From a virus: a stretch of DNA of 24,096 nucleotides. The translations under genes and the position numbers were made by a program. Below the pieces are notes generated by a model. It was not told the DNA's origin, did not search any database, and worked only from the letters and a program-made list of their open reading frames with translations. How positions within the stretch are numbered: the stretch's first letter is position 1; each line of letters opens with the position of its first letter. This document shows positions 6,700 to 13,980 of this stretch, one piece after another. Where the stretch lies: the IMG/VR virus record IMGVR_UViG_3300048879_000412, positions 1-24,096 of that record, one strand, 5' to 3'.

Positions 6700-8404
6700 C
6701 GAACCTGGCACATGGGTTACCGACCGCGCACCCTATCAGCGTGGGATGATGGACGCGGTCAATGAGCCTGGTGTTTCCGAGGTAGTCTATATGACCTCGT
6801 CCCAAATCGGGAAAACGGAAATACTCAATAACATCATTGGGTATTTCGCACACCAAGACCCGTCGCCGATGCTGCTTATCCAGCCCACGCTGGATATGGC
6901 AGAGACGTGGAGCAAGGATCGCCTTGCTCCAATGATCCGCGATACGGATGCGCTGACCGATCTGTTTGGTGATCCGCGCAGCCGCGACAGTAACAACACG
7001 CTGCTGCATAAGAAATTCCCTGGTGGGCATATCACCATGGCCGGTGCAAACAGCCCATCATCGCTGGCAAGCCGCCCGATCCGCATTGTGTTGCTGGATG
7101 AAGAGGATCGCTACCCGCATTCAGCCGGTACGGAAGGTGATCCAGGCTCGTTGGCGCAGAAACGTACCACGACCTTTTGGAATCGGCTGCTGGTCACCGC
7201 CAGCACGCCGACGATTGAGGACGAGAGCAAGATTGAATCGCGCTATCAGCAAAGCGATCAGCGCAAGTTTTATGTTCCCTGTCCGGAATGCGACACGTTT
7301 CAGGTGCTTTCCTGGCAGCAGATCAAGTTTGAAAAAGAGAAACCAGAGGAGACTGTTTACGAATGCGAACATTGCAAGGCACGGCTTAAAGAAAGCGACA
7401 AGATGTGGATGCTTTCTCAGGGTGAATGGAGAGCTGAAGCAGCATTTAACGGAATCGCCGGATTTCACGTCAACGAACTCTACAGCCCATGGGTTAAGTG
7501 GTCGGAGATGGTGGTTGGTTTTCTCAAAGCCAAGCGTTTACCCGAAACGCTTAAGGTATGGATTAATACATCGCTGGGAGAAACATGGAAAGAAGCGACA
7601 GAAGGGCTAGACCCATCTGGCCTGCTCAAACGGAAGGAAAACTGGGGTCGCGTAGCGCCTGAAGGTGCGATCGTCATTACTGCCGGTGTTGACGTGCAGG
7701 ACGATCGGCTTGAGGTGGAAGTGATCGGCTGGGGCATCAGTCAGGAAAGCTGGTCGCTGCAGTATCATGTGCTGCACGGTGACCCCGCACAATCCAAAGT
7801 ATGGGAGGATTTAACCAATGTGCTTACGCAAACGATTAAAACGAAAGATGGAAGAACTCTGCCGGTGGCTTGCGCGTGCATTGACAGTGGTGGTCACCAG
7901 ACTCAACGGGTTTATGAATACTGTAAAGGCCGTGAGTATCAGCGCATTTACGCGATTAAAGGCGCAAGCCAGATCGGTAAGCCGCTGGTTAGCAAATTCA
8001 GTAAAAACAATAAGCTCAGAGTCAAACTCTTCACGATCGGAACGGACACCGCGAAACAAATGATCTACTCGCGGCTGAAAATACATCAGCCAGGGCCAGG
8101 TTATTGCCATTTCCCTGCCGACTATCCGGAAGAGTATTTCAAGCAGCTCACCGCCGAGCGCATCCAGACCAAGTTTGTCAACGGCCACCCCACTCGTGTG
8201 TGGGTGATGCCGAAAGGCCGCCGCAACGAGGCGTTGGACTGCCGTGTCTATGGCATGGCTGCGTTGCATATCCTGAATCCGAATCTGGATCGTCTTGCCA
8301 AAGAGCAAGAACGTGAACGGTTGCGGAAACCGGAGAAGCAGGAAGCACCGGAGACCAAGCCTGCCAATGAATGGATGGGCTACGAAGATTGGAACTTTAA
8401 CTAA
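6575..8404 (+). CDS. terL: Terminase large subunit, gpA family (packaging ATPase/nuclease)
   Basis: A 609-residue protein from the chosen start. It cuts the concatemer and drives DNA into the procapsid at the portal. The family signature PPELTVSQWADQNRRLSPEA lies near residues 21-40. The Walker A-type loop is SSQIGKTE (75-82) and Walker B is IVLLDEED (171-178). Two CxxC pairs, CPEC (236-239) and CEHC (264-267), form a zinc ribbon. The nuclease domain has acidic residues in VDVQDDRLEVE (D373), CIDSGG (D437) and EALDCRVY (D555). The frame stays open back to 6521, but that part is Arg/Ser-rich shadow sequence. ATG at 6575 has GGAG ten bases upstream; ATG at 6617, closer to the conserved start, is possible. 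The gene overlaps the small subunit by about 125 bases. Confidence 0.93.
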   Translation: MIQTKTYQQMMKTVMQAWMPPPELTVSQWADQNRRLSPEASSEPGTWVTDRAPYQRGMMDAVNEPGVSEVVYMTSSQIGKTEILNNIIGYFAHQDPSPMLLIQPTLDMAETWSKDRLAPMIRDTDALTDLFGDPRSRDSNNTLLHKKFPGGHITMAGANSPSSLASRPIRIVLLDEEDRYPHSAGTEGDPGSLAQKRTTTFWNRLLVTASTPTIEDESKIESRYQQSDQRKFYVPCPECDTFQVLSWQQIKFEKEKPEETVYECEHCKARLKESDKMWMLSQGEWRAEAAFNGIAGFHVNELYSPWVKWSEMVVGFLKAKRLPETLKVWINTSLGETWKEATEGLDPSGLLKRKENWGRVAPEGAIVITAGVDVQDDRLEVEVIGWGISQESWSLQYHVLHGDPAQSKVWEDLTNVLTQTIKTKDGRTLPVACACIDSGGHQTQRVYEYCKGREYQRIYAIKGASQIGKPLVSKFSKNNKLRVKLFTIGTDTAKQMIYSRLKIHQPGPGYCHFPADYPEEYFKQLTAERIQTKFVNGHPTRVWVMPKGRRNEALDCRVYGMAALHILNPNLDRLAKEQERERLRKPEKQEAPETKPANEWMGYEDWNFN

Positions 8405-8419
8405 GCAAGAGAAGTCAAC

Positions 8420-8608
8420 ATGAGCCGTAAATCTAAATGCGACTACAGCACCATCAAGATTCCGTGTGAATTCCTGAATGGAACGCTACGGGCGCACCTG
8501 GTGAAAATTAAGGACAAGGAGATTTTCCTGTCCCGCCAACACACAATCAAAATGAACGACGCTATCTGCATGCCCATGTGGTTAGCGAAAAAGGAGGGTC
8601 TGGTATGA
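8420..8608 (+). CDS. Small phage protein of unknown function
   Basis: A 62-residue protein that I do not recognise. It has Cys residues at 7, 16 and 50, alternating short strands (IKIPCEF, LRAHLVKI, EIFLSRQHT) and a C-terminal ICMPMWLAKKEGLV. No membrane segment or known motif is apparent; a small beta-rich fold is likely. It sits 15 bases after the large terminase, with AGAAG before the ATG. Its TGA overlaps the ATG of the next gene (ATGA), which indicates translational coupling. Position suggests a role in head assembly, but this is inference. It is probably real because the reading frame fills the gap exactly. Confidence 0.65.
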   Translation: MSRKSKCDYSTIKIPCEFLNGTLRAHLVKIKDKEIFLSRQHTIKMNDAICMPMWLAKKEGLV

Positions 8609-8835
8609 GCATCACTGCAACACAGGCACAGGCCGCGCTCGATGCGTGGGTTGCTGCCGATCTCGCTGTAGCCAAGGGTCAAAGCTACACGATGAACGGG
8701 CGCTCGCTGACATTGGCAAATGCCAAAGAGATCAGAGAGCAGATTCAATATTGGGAACGTCGGGTGGCTGCCTTCGCGCAGACCGTCCAGCAAAATCAAC
8801 AAGCAGCATTAGCGGATTTTAGCGATGGCTATTAA
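8605..8835 (+). CDS. gpW-like / DUF6148 small head protein
   Basis: A 76-residue protein with the pattern AQAALDAWVAADLAVAKGQS, then SYTMNGRSLTLANAKEIREQ and a final helix IQYWERRVAAF. This is the form of DUF6148 proteins, which resemble the gpW head-completion protein of lambda and lie at the same place, between the large terminase and the portal. gpW closes the filled head and gives the tail a binding site. The reading frame is open from 8578, but ATG at 8605 is chosen because AAGGAGG lies seven bases upstream and overlaps the previous stop as ATGA. Its stop overlaps the portal start by 11 bases, so the three genes are coupled. Head joining is inferred from position and pattern. Confidence 0.75.
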   Translation: MSITATQAQAALDAWVAADLAVAKGQSYTMNGRSLTLANAKEIREQIQYWERRVAAFAQTVQQNQQAALADFSDGY

Positions 8836-10390
8836 TATTATAGACAAAACGATTGAGATTATCTCACCGGAGGCAGCGCTGCGCCGTGATACAGCACGCA
8901 AAGTGCTTAAAGCCCAGCGTGCCTATGAAGCCGCGCAGCCTTCGCGTCTGCGTAAAATCAAAACCGATTCAGGCTCCGGCGACGCTATTGTAGAGCGTGC
9001 CGGTGAATCTTTGCGCCTGCAGGCCCGTCACCTGGACGAAAACCACGATCTGGCCGGTGGGGTGCTGGATGTGCTGGTCAATAACGTGGTGGGACGTGGC
9101 GTAGCGGTCGAGCCGCAGGTCAAACTGAAAAACGGAGAGTTGGCTAAATCGGTTAACGATCAGCTGATGGAGCTATGGGAGGAATGGGTACGTTTTCCGG
9201 AAGTGACATGGGAAAGCCATTGGAATCACATGCTGCGCCTGCTGGCTCGGCACTGGTTCCGCGATGGTGAAGTGCTGGTAAAACACATCGAAGGCACTAA
9301 CGCCTCCATCGATCATGGGACGATTGTACCGTACTCGGTGGAAATGATCGAAGCAGATTTTCTGCCCTTCGATCTGAACGATACGAAAAAGAAGATTGTG
9401 CATGGTGTCGAGAAAAATGCATGGCGCAGGCCACGCGCCTATTACCTTTACAAGGAACATCCTGGCAATTCCCATACGCTGGTAACGCGGCAGGATGTTA
9501 AACGCTTCCCTGCTGAGAAGATGCTGCATCTGAAAATCACAAAGCGGATCAGCCAGACACGCGGTATTTCTGTCTTTGCCAGCGTGATGACGCGCATGGA
9601 GGACATCAAGGATTATGAGCTTTCGGAACGGCTGGCCGCAAAAGTGGCCGCCAGCATTTGTGCATTTATCCGCAAAAGCCTCGATGGGCCTGCCACCGGC
9701 GTACAGGTAGATGATGCTGGCCAGCGCCTCATGAAAATGCAGCCAGGTATGATCTTCGACAATCTGCTGCCTGGTGAGGAAGTCGGCATGATCGACAGCA
9801 ATCGCCCGAACACCATGCTGGAGCAGTTTCGCAATTCTCAACTGCGTGCGGTGGCTGCCGGTACGTCGACAGGCTACTCCTCGATATCGAAAGATTATCG
9901 CGGGACGTACTCCTCGCAGCGGCAGGAGCTGGTCGAGCAGTCGGTGCATTATGCCGTGCTGCGCGAGTATTTCATTGAGCGTTGCGTCCGCCCGATCTGG
10001 GAGCGATTCGTCACCATGGCGGTATTGTCTGGCCAGCTGAAGATCTCCGAAAATGAGATCAACAAAAGCACATTGATCAAAGCTGGATTCCAAGGGCCGG
10101 TGATGCCGTGGATCGACCCGCAGAAGGAAGCAGTCGCAGAGGAAAAACTCATCCAGGCCGGACTTAAGGCACGGGCGCAGTCTATCCGCGAACGTGGTGG
10201 TAATCCGCAGGAGACGTTTGAGCAAATCAAGCAGGAACGCGAGCAGGATAAAGAAGCGGGACTCACCTTCTCGACCAGCAATGGAGCTAAATCCGCAACA
10301 TCTAACCCAAAACAAGGAGAATCCGATGCCGAAGAAAACGACACCGACTCCGGAGAAGAAGAATCCGGAGCTACTGACACGAACGATTGA
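8825..10390 (+). CDS. Portal protein, lambda family
   Basis: A 521-residue protein forming the dodecameric vertex ring through which DNA enters and leaves and on which the capsid nucleates. Diagnostic segments of the lambda-type portal are ARHLDENHDLAGGVLDVLVN near residue 60, GRGVAVEP, WEEWVRFPEVTWE and HWFRDGEVLVKH. RGISVFASVMTRMEDIKDYE and GTSTGYSSISKDYRGTYSSQ (about 340-365) follow. The C-terminal 70 residues are hydrophilic, rich in Gln, Glu, Asp and Ser, and overlap the protease start. The full length matches the family. It overlaps the gpW-like gene by 11 bases and the next gene by 65 bases in another frame. The acidic tail probably contacts the protease or scaffold; that is inferred. 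Confidence 0.92.
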   Translation: MAINIIDKTIEIISPEAALRRDTARKVLKAQRAYEAAQPSRLRKIKTDSGSGDAIVERAGESLRLQARHLDENHDLAGGVLDVLVNNVVGRGVAVEPQVKLKNGELAKSVNDQLMELWEEWVRFPEVTWESHWNHMLRLLARHWFRDGEVLVKHIEGTNASIDHGTIVPYSVEMIEADFLPFDLNDTKKKIVHGVEKNAWRRPRAYYLYKEHPGNSHTLVTRQDVKRFPAEKMLHLKITKRISQTRGISVFASVMTRMEDIKDYELSERLAAKVAASICAFIRKSLDGPATGVQVDDAGQRLMKMQPGMIFDNLLPGEEVGMIDSNRPNTMLEQFRNSQLRAVAAGTSTGYSSISKDYRGTYSSQRQELVEQSVHYAVLREYFIERCVRPIWERFVTMAVLSGQLKISENEINKSTLIKAGFQGPVMPWIDPQKEAVAEEKLIQAGLKARAQSIRERGGNPQETFEQIKQEREQDKEAGLTFSTSNGAKSATSNPKQGESDAEENDTDSGEEESGATDTND

Positions 10391-12293
10391 TCTCACGCGA
10401 GAATCGATTGTTGACGAAGAGAGCCGCCTTGTGCGGCTTTCTTTTTCCTCTGAAGAGCCGGTCACCCGCGCTTCATTTTTCAGTGAGCCGTGGATCGAAG
10501 TGCTGGGCCATGAGCGCAGCGAGGTTGATCTGCAGCGCCTGAATAACAGCGCTCCGGTGCTTTATAACCATGATCGCACCGAGCGCGGCAACCGTATCGG
10601 CGTGGTGGAACGTGCATGGGTCGAAGGTGGCCGTGGCTATGCCGAAATCCGCTTAAGCAAACGCGATGAGGTGGAAGGCTTCTGGCAGGACGTTAAGGAT
10701 GGCATCCTGCGTAATGTTTCCGTGGCTTACCGCATCAACGAGCGCAAGCTGGAAGAGGAAAACAAAGACAAACCAGATCTGTATCGAGTGACCAGCTGGA
10801 CACCGATGGAGATATCGCTGGTCGATATTCCCGCTGATCCCACCGTTGGGGTTGGTCGGAGTGCCGAGGATGATGCTCCTGACGAGCGCAGCCTTGATTA
10901 TCAACCCCAACTTAAACCAAAGGAGAAAACTATGCCTGATAAAGTCGTAGAAAAAGAAACGCCGGAGCGTAAGGAGTCGCCGCAAGTCGATGAAAAGCGC
11001 AAAGGCGAAATCATGGATGAAGGTGCAAAACGCGCACTGGAAACCGAGAAAGCACGCCGCACTGAGATTCGTAAGCTGTTTGAAGGCCACGATGATCACT
11101 CAGGCGTACGTGATCAATGCCTGGACGATCCGGAAATTGATGTCAATGAAGCCCGTAAGCTGCTGCTGGATGCTATCGGCAAGGATGAAAAGCCTGCCGC
11201 TAACGGCCAGCGTGTGGAAATGGGTGAAACCGATGTCGAGAAATTCAGCCGTGCGGCTGAAGACGCGATCGCCTTCCGTGCTGGTATTGCTGACGAAAAC
11301 GTGCAGCGCACCGAGCTTTATGGTTACACGCTGTTTGAGATGGCGCGTAAATGCTTGGAGATGCGCGGTATTCGTACCGAGCGTATGGATAAGCGTGAGC
11401 TGGTGGGCCGTGCCTTTACGCACAGCACATCTGATTTTCCGAAGATTCTGGAAAACAACTCCCGCAAGGCCATGCTGCGTGGTTATGACGAAGCGGAAGA
11501 AGTGTTCCCTCGCTTCACTCGTGCCGGTAACCTGTCCGACTTCAAACAGCACAGCCGTGTTGGTCTGGGTACGTTTGATACGCTGGATGAGATTCCGGAA
11601 AGCGGTGAATACAAGCACGGCACGATCGGTGAACGGGCGGAAAGCATTAAGCTGGCCACCTACGGTAAGCTGTTCAGCATTTCTCGCCAGGCAATCATCA
11701 ATGATGACTTAAGTGCATTTACCGATATCCCGCGCAAGATGGGCCGCGCTGCTGCCCGTACCGTGGGTGATCTGGTGTTTGCGATCATCAACGCCAACCC
11801 GACCATGAGCGATGGCACGGCACTCTTCCACGCCGATCACAGCAACCTGGCTGGCTCCGGCGCTGCGCCGACCGCTGCCACGGTGGGTGCTGGTCGTACA
11901 GCCATGCGGACACAAAAGGATGGTAAGGCAGTGCTGAATATCAGCCCTGAATTCTTCCTTGTGCCTGCAGCGCTGGAAGATACTGCCAAAGTGCTGATGG
12001 CATCAGAAACCGATCCATCCAAAACCAACAGCCGTATTCCGAACCCTGTTCGTAATGCTGCCGAGGTGGTGGTGGATGCACGTTTGGATGCGGCTTCACT
12101 CACGGCCTGGTATCTGCTGGCCGATCCGAATCGTTTCGATACGATCGAGGTGGGCTATCTGGATGGTGTGGCTGCACCGTTCCTTGATCAGCAGGAAGGT
12201 TGGACGATCGACGGTGTCGAGTACAAGGTACGCATCGATGCGGCGGCAGCGCCACTCGAGTTCCGTACCATGTACAAAAACGCTGGCACTTAA
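10326..12293 (+). CDS. Prohead protease / major capsid protein fusion
   Basis: A 655-residue single frame combining the maturation protease with the shell subunit. Residues about 34-178 are HK97-type prohead protease: SFSSEEPV, LNNSAPVLYNHDR (H82), ILRNVSVAYR (S132) and WTPMEISLVDIPADPTVGVG (E162 is the candidate third residue). A charged linker (about 180-300) looks like a scaffold or delta domain. The rest (about 300-655) is the HK97-fold capsid with the Mu gpT-like ALFHADHSNLA, RNAAEVVVDARLDA and VDQQEG-type end. The frame is open from 10194, but ATG at 10326 has AAGGAG seven bases before it; the segment upstream overlaps the portal in another frame. Such fusions are known. A second strong start lies at 10932 in the same frame. 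Confidence 0.9.
   Translation: MPKKTTPTPEKKNPELLTRTIDLTRESIVDEESRLVRLSFSSEEPVTRASFFSEPWIEVLGHERSEVDLQRLNNSAPVLYNHDRTERGNRIGVVERAWVEGGRGYAEIRLSKRDEVEGFWQDVKDGILRNVSVAYRINERKLEEENKDKPDLYRVTSWTPMEISLVDIPADPTVGVGRSAEDDAPDERSLDYQPQLKPKEKTMPDKVVEKETPERKESPQVDEKRKGEIMDEGAKRALETEKARRTEIRKLFEGHDDHSGVRDQCLDDPEIDVNEARKLLLDAIGKDEKPAANGQRVEMGETDVEKFSRAAEDAIAFRAGIADENVQRTELYGYTLFEMARKCLEMRGIRTERMDKRELVGRAFTHSTSDFPKILENNSRKAMLRGYDEAEEVFPRFTRAGNLSDFKQHSRVGLGTFDTLDEIPESGEYKHGTIGERAESIKLATYGKLFSISRQAIINDDLSAFTDIPRKMGRAAARTVGDLVFAIINANPTMSDGTALFHADHSNLAGSGAAPTAATVGAGRTAMRTQKDGKAVLNISPEFFLVPAALEDTAKVLMASETDPSKTNSRIPNPVRNAAEVVVDARLDAASLTAWYLLADPNRFDTIEVGYLDGVAAPFLDQQEGWTIDGVEYKVRIDAAAAPLEFRTMYKNAGT
10422..10446 (+). 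terminator. Terminator-like hairpin inside the protease gene (doubtful)
   Basis: AGCCGC (10422-10427) pairs with GCGGCT (10433-10438) around CTTGT, and a pyrimidine run TTTCTTTTTCC follows. The shape is that of a weak intrinsic terminator, but it lies in coding sequence for the conserved SRLVRLSFSSEEP segment, so codon choice could explain it. It begins 32 bases after the portal stop. Confidence 0.3.
10919..10925 (+). promoter_or_regulatory. Strong internal ribosome binding site for capsid domain
   Basis: AAAGGAG followed by AAAACT and ATG, with the same spacing as at the start of the DUF2190, tail tube and DUF2793 genes. The bases just before it (CAACCCCAACTTAAACC) are also like the spacers in front of those genes, although here they are translated. 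This is why I list the capsid portion as a second start. Confidence 0.65.
10932..12293 (+). CDS. Probable separately initiated major capsid protein (internal start)
   Basis: This is an alternative product from the same frame as the protease fusion. Codon 203 of the fusion is ATG at 10932, preceded by AAAGGAG (10919-10925) with a six-base spacer. The leader resembles the true starts at 12369, 13576 and 22099. The 453-residue product would begin MPDKVVEKE, keep the charged scaffold-like segment and the whole capsid domain, and lack the protease. Shell protein is needed in hundreds of copies and protease in few, so a strong internal start would set the ratio, as with nested C/Nu3 in lambda. The start signal is seen directly. 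That both forms are made is inference. Confidence 0.6.
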   Translation: MPDKVVEKETPERKESPQVDEKRKGEIMDEGAKRALETEKARRTEIRKLFEGHDDHSGVRDQCLDDPEIDVNEARKLLLDAIGKDEKPAANGQRVEMGETDVEKFSRAAEDAIAFRAGIADENVQRTELYGYTLFEMARKCLEMRGIRTERMDKRELVGRAFTHSTSDFPKILENNSRKAMLRGYDEAEEVFPRFTRAGNLSDFKQHSRVGLGTFDTLDEIPESGEYKHGTIGERAESIKLATYGKLFSISRQAIINDDLSAFTDIPRKMGRAAARTVGDLVFAIINANPTMSDGTALFHADHSNLAGSGAAPTAATVGAGRTAMRTQKDGKAVLNISPEFFLVPAALEDTAKVLMASETDPSKTNSRIPNPVRNAAEVVVDARLDAASLTAWYLLADPNRFDTIEVGYLDGVAAPFLDQQEGWTIDGVEYKVRIDAAAAPLEFRTMYKNAGT

Positions 12294-12321
12294 ATCCCAG
12301 CGTTAATTCAACCCCAACCGC

Positions 12322-12342
12322 AGCGGCTTCGAGCCGCTTTTT
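12322..12342 (+). terminator. Intrinsic terminator after the capsid gene
   Basis: AGCGGCT (12322-12328) and AGCCGCT (12332-12338) form a perfect 7-bp GC-rich stem with a TCG loop, followed directly by TTTTT. It sits 29 bases after the capsid stop and 26 bases before the DUF2190 gene, in the middle of the late operon, with no clear promoter after it. Confidence 0.85.
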
Positions 12343-12368
12343 AATGCCTAACTCAAAGGAGAAAACTT

Positions 12369-12701
12369 ATGGCAACTAACTACATCCAAGAGGGCAAAGC
12401 CCTCAACTACACCCCGTCCGGCGCAGATGTGTCTTCGGGTGATCTGGTGATCATGAGCGCTATTGCTGGTATCGCCAAAACCGATATCGCCGATGGCAAA
12501 ACCGGCGCTGTACACATTTCTGGTGTATTCAGCGTGGCAAAAGCCACTGGTGCAGTAGCGCAAGGCGCAAAGCTGTACTGGAACAGCAGCAACAGCAATC
12601 TCACCACTACCGCATCCGGTAATACGCTGGTGGGTGTGGCTGCAGCAGCAGCGCTTTCGGGCGATGCCACGATCCCACTGCTTCTCAACGTGGGTTTGTA
12701 A
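12369..12701 (+). CDS. DUF2190 capsid decoration/fibre-like protein
   Basis: A 110-residue, mostly beta-strand protein of the DUF2190 family. Recognisable parts are the N-terminal YIQEGKALNYT, the GADVSSGDLVIMSA-IAGIA segment, the AVHISGVFSVAKATGAVAQG segment, and the GAKLYWNSSNSNLTTTASGN-TLVGVAAAAA ending. Members lie immediately after the major capsid gene in many phages and are thought to decorate or stabilise the shell, as gpD does in lambda. The start has AAAGGAG (12355-12361), and a terminator hairpin separates it from the capsid gene. The stop is two bases before the next ATG. The family call is firm by pattern; the decoration role is inferred from position. Confidence 0.85.
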   Translation: MATNYIQEGKALNYTPSGADVSSGDLVIMSAIAGIAKTDIADGKTGAVHISGVFSVAKATGAVAQGAKLYWNSSNSNLTTTASGNTLVGVAAAAALSGDATIPLLLNVGL

Positions 12702-12703
12702 CC

Positions 12704-13018
12704 ATGGCATTCATCGAGCACATGCAGGAGCGTGATCTGGCGCTCCTGCAAACTCTGGATGGGCGCGAGGTGACCTATACGCCGGATGGTGGGTCGCCTC
12801 GCGTCATTTCCGGCATGCTGCAGGAGTTTTCAGAACTGACCTCTGGGGAAACGGTGGATGTTGTTGTCACCAGCCCTGTGCTGTCGGTTCGCAGCATCGA
12901 TATCCCAGAGATTCAAACCGGAGATCAATTCACCGTCGATGGTCAGGATTACGAAGTGGCAGTCATCCGGCCCGATAATGAAGGAATCACCGAATTAATG
13001 TTGGAAAAGCAGCCTTGA
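12704..13018 (+). CDS. Head-tail joining protein (lambda FII-like)
   Basis: A 104-residue protein starting two bases after the DUF2190 gene. The N-terminal helix FIEHMQERDLALLQTLDGRE leads into a compact beta barrel with TYTPDGGSPRVISGML, EFSELTSGETVDVVVTSPVL, DIPEIQTGDQFTVDGQDYEV and a closing strand ITELMLEKQ. This is the form of the gpFII-like head-tail joining family, which binds the completed head and gives the tail its docking surface. Size and position, between decoration protein and gpU-like gene, fit. There is no strong ribosome site of its own (the ATG follows the previous stop closely), so translation is probably coupled. In lambda the Z gene would come next, but here it does not. 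Confidence 0.75.
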   Translation: MAFIEHMQERDLALLQTLDGREVTYTPDGGSPRVISGMLQEFSELTSGETVDVVVTSPVLSVRSIDIPEIQTGDQFTVDGQDYEVAVIRPDNEGITELMLEKQP

Positions 13019-13035
13019 GCTGAAAGGAGAAAAAC

Positions 13036-13479
13036 TTGAAACACGCACGCACCCAAATTCGCAATGCGGTCACCACTTTGCTCAAGGGCAATACGACCGC
13101 AGACAACAATGTTTATGAAGCACGGGTTTACCCGATTAACGATCCAAAGCTACCGGCTTTGCTGATTTACACCAAGCAGGAAACGGTTGGTGAGCAATCT
13201 ATGAGCCGCCCACGCACGCAACAGCGCGAGTTGTTCCTCACGGTGGAAGCCTATGTCAAGGCACGCGGCAACGTGGATGAAGATACGGATAATCTGACAA
13301 TGGAAATTGAGCAGCTGATCGCTGCCGATCCTACGCTGGGTGGTTTGGTGAAAGATACTGCATTGGACACCACGGAAACGCAGTTCTCCGATGATGGAGA
13401 AAAGCCGGTGGCCGTTGCAATCCTGACTTTTTCGGTGCTGTACACCGTCAAGGAACATGAGCCGCAAACGCTGACGTAG
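13036..13479 (+). CDS. Tail terminator protein (lambda gpU-like)
   Basis: A 147-residue protein with the gpU fold pattern: an N-terminal helix RTQIRNAVTTLLKG, strands NVYEARVYPINDPKLPALLI and TQQRELFLTVEAYVKA, a helix DNLTMEIEQLIAADPTLGG, then LDTTETQFSDDGEKPVAVAI and LTFSVLYTV. gpU caps the growing tail tube and stops polymerisation when the tape measure length is reached. The start is TTG at 13036, supported by AAGGAG six bases upstream; no ATG occurs in a suitable place. An imperfect hairpin overlaps the last codons, and a terminator lies after it. Confidence 0.8.
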   Translation: MKHARTQIRNAVTTLLKGNTTADNNVYEARVYPINDPKLPALLIYTKQETVGEQSMSRPRTQQRELFLTVEAYVKARGNVDEDTDNLTMEIEQLIAADPTLGGLVKDTALDTTETQFSDDGEKPVAVAILTFSVLYTVKEHEPQTLT

Positions 13480-13500
13480 CCTCCCCGTCAGTGGCTCATG
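13456..13500 (+). repeat. Nested inverted repeat at the end of the gpU-like gene
   Basis: CATGAGCC (13456-13463) pairs exactly with GGCTCATG (13493-13500), and inside it CTGACG (13471-13476) pairs with CGTCAG (13486-13491). The stop codon lies in the loop. It is followed within four bases by a second, terminator-type hairpin. Confidence 0.6.
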
Positions 13501-13504
13501 CTTA

Positions 13505-13547
13505 AGGGCAGTCCCCCAGAAAACAAATGGGTGGCTGCCCTTTTTTT
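13505..13547 (+). terminator. Intrinsic terminator before the tail tube gene
   Basis: AGGGCAG (13505-13511) pairs with CTGCCCT (13535-13541), with further pairing of the CCC/GGG inside, and the run of seven T continues to 13547. It lies 29 bases before the tail tube ATG. No promoter is evident between them, so transcription of the tail tube must read through or the hairpin acts as a 3' end stabiliser. Confidence 0.85.
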
Positions 13548-13575
13548 ATTTCAACCCAACCAAAGGAGAATAACT

Positions 13576-13971
13576 ATGGCAACTCACGCTGGTAGCGAGG
13601 GTAAGGTCTTTATTGGATCGAACCAAGTCGCTGAAATCAAATCATGGTCGATGGAGATTACCTCCGACACCGTGGACGCTTCCATCATCGGTACTGCATG
13701 GCGGAAGAATCAGGCAACCATCAAAGGCTGGTCGGGCAGCTTTGAAGGTTTCTGGGACGAAACCGACACGATGGGGCAAGGCGCTCTGTCTGCCGGAGCC
13801 ACGGTGACGCTAAACCTATATCCGGAAGGTGACGATACTGGAGCCACCTACTGGAGCGGTGATGCGATCATCACGTCCATTTCCTACAACGCATCGTTTG
13901 ACGGAATCGTTGAAGCCTCTTTCAGCTTTACCGGCACTGGTGCGCTGTCTGAACAAACTGTTTCTGCATAA
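13576..13971 (+). CDS. Major tail tube protein
   Basis: A 131-residue protein that stacks in hexameric rings to form the tail tube. The beta-rich pattern is typical of small tail tube proteins: GSEGKVFIGSNQVAEIKSWS, MEITSDTVDASIIG-TAWRKN, GWSGSFEGFWDETD, ATVTLNLYPEGDDTGATYWS, GDAIITSISYNASFDGIVEA and SFSFTGTGALS. The frame is open from 13498, but the upstream part contains the terminator hairpin. ATG at 13576 has AAAGGAG seven bases before it, so the shorter start is chosen. The chaperone gene begins nine bases after the stop. High expression would be expected. The paired terminator upstream may set its transcript apart from the head genes. Confidence 0.87.
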   Translation: MATHAGSEGKVFIGSNQVAEIKSWSMEITSDTVDASIIGTAWRKNQATIKGWSGSFEGFWDETDTMGQGALSAGATVTLNLYPEGDDTGATYWSGDAIITSISYNASFDGIVEASFSFTGTGALSEQTVSA

Positions 13972-13980
13972 GGAGGAGTC

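Noticed and set aside
10194-10325. Extension of the protease-capsid frame to 10194.
   Set aside because: The extra 44 residues lie inside the portal gene in another frame, are basic and low in complexity, and AAGGAG supports the start at 10326.
9173-10465. A 430-residue open frame on the minus strand opposite the portal gene.
   Set aside because: It lies wholly antisense to the portal and protease start, has no recognisable motif or ribosome site, and its composition is that expected of the reverse frame of a GC-rich gene.
10990-11712. A 240-residue plus-strand open frame inside the capsid gene.
   Set aside because: It is rich in Arg, Lys, Trp and Cys and has no domain pattern; it is an alternate frame of the capsid sequence.
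13498-13575. Extension of the tail tube gene to 13498.
   Set aside because: It would translate through the terminator hairpin; ATG 13576 has a strong ribosome site and begins the conserved sequence.
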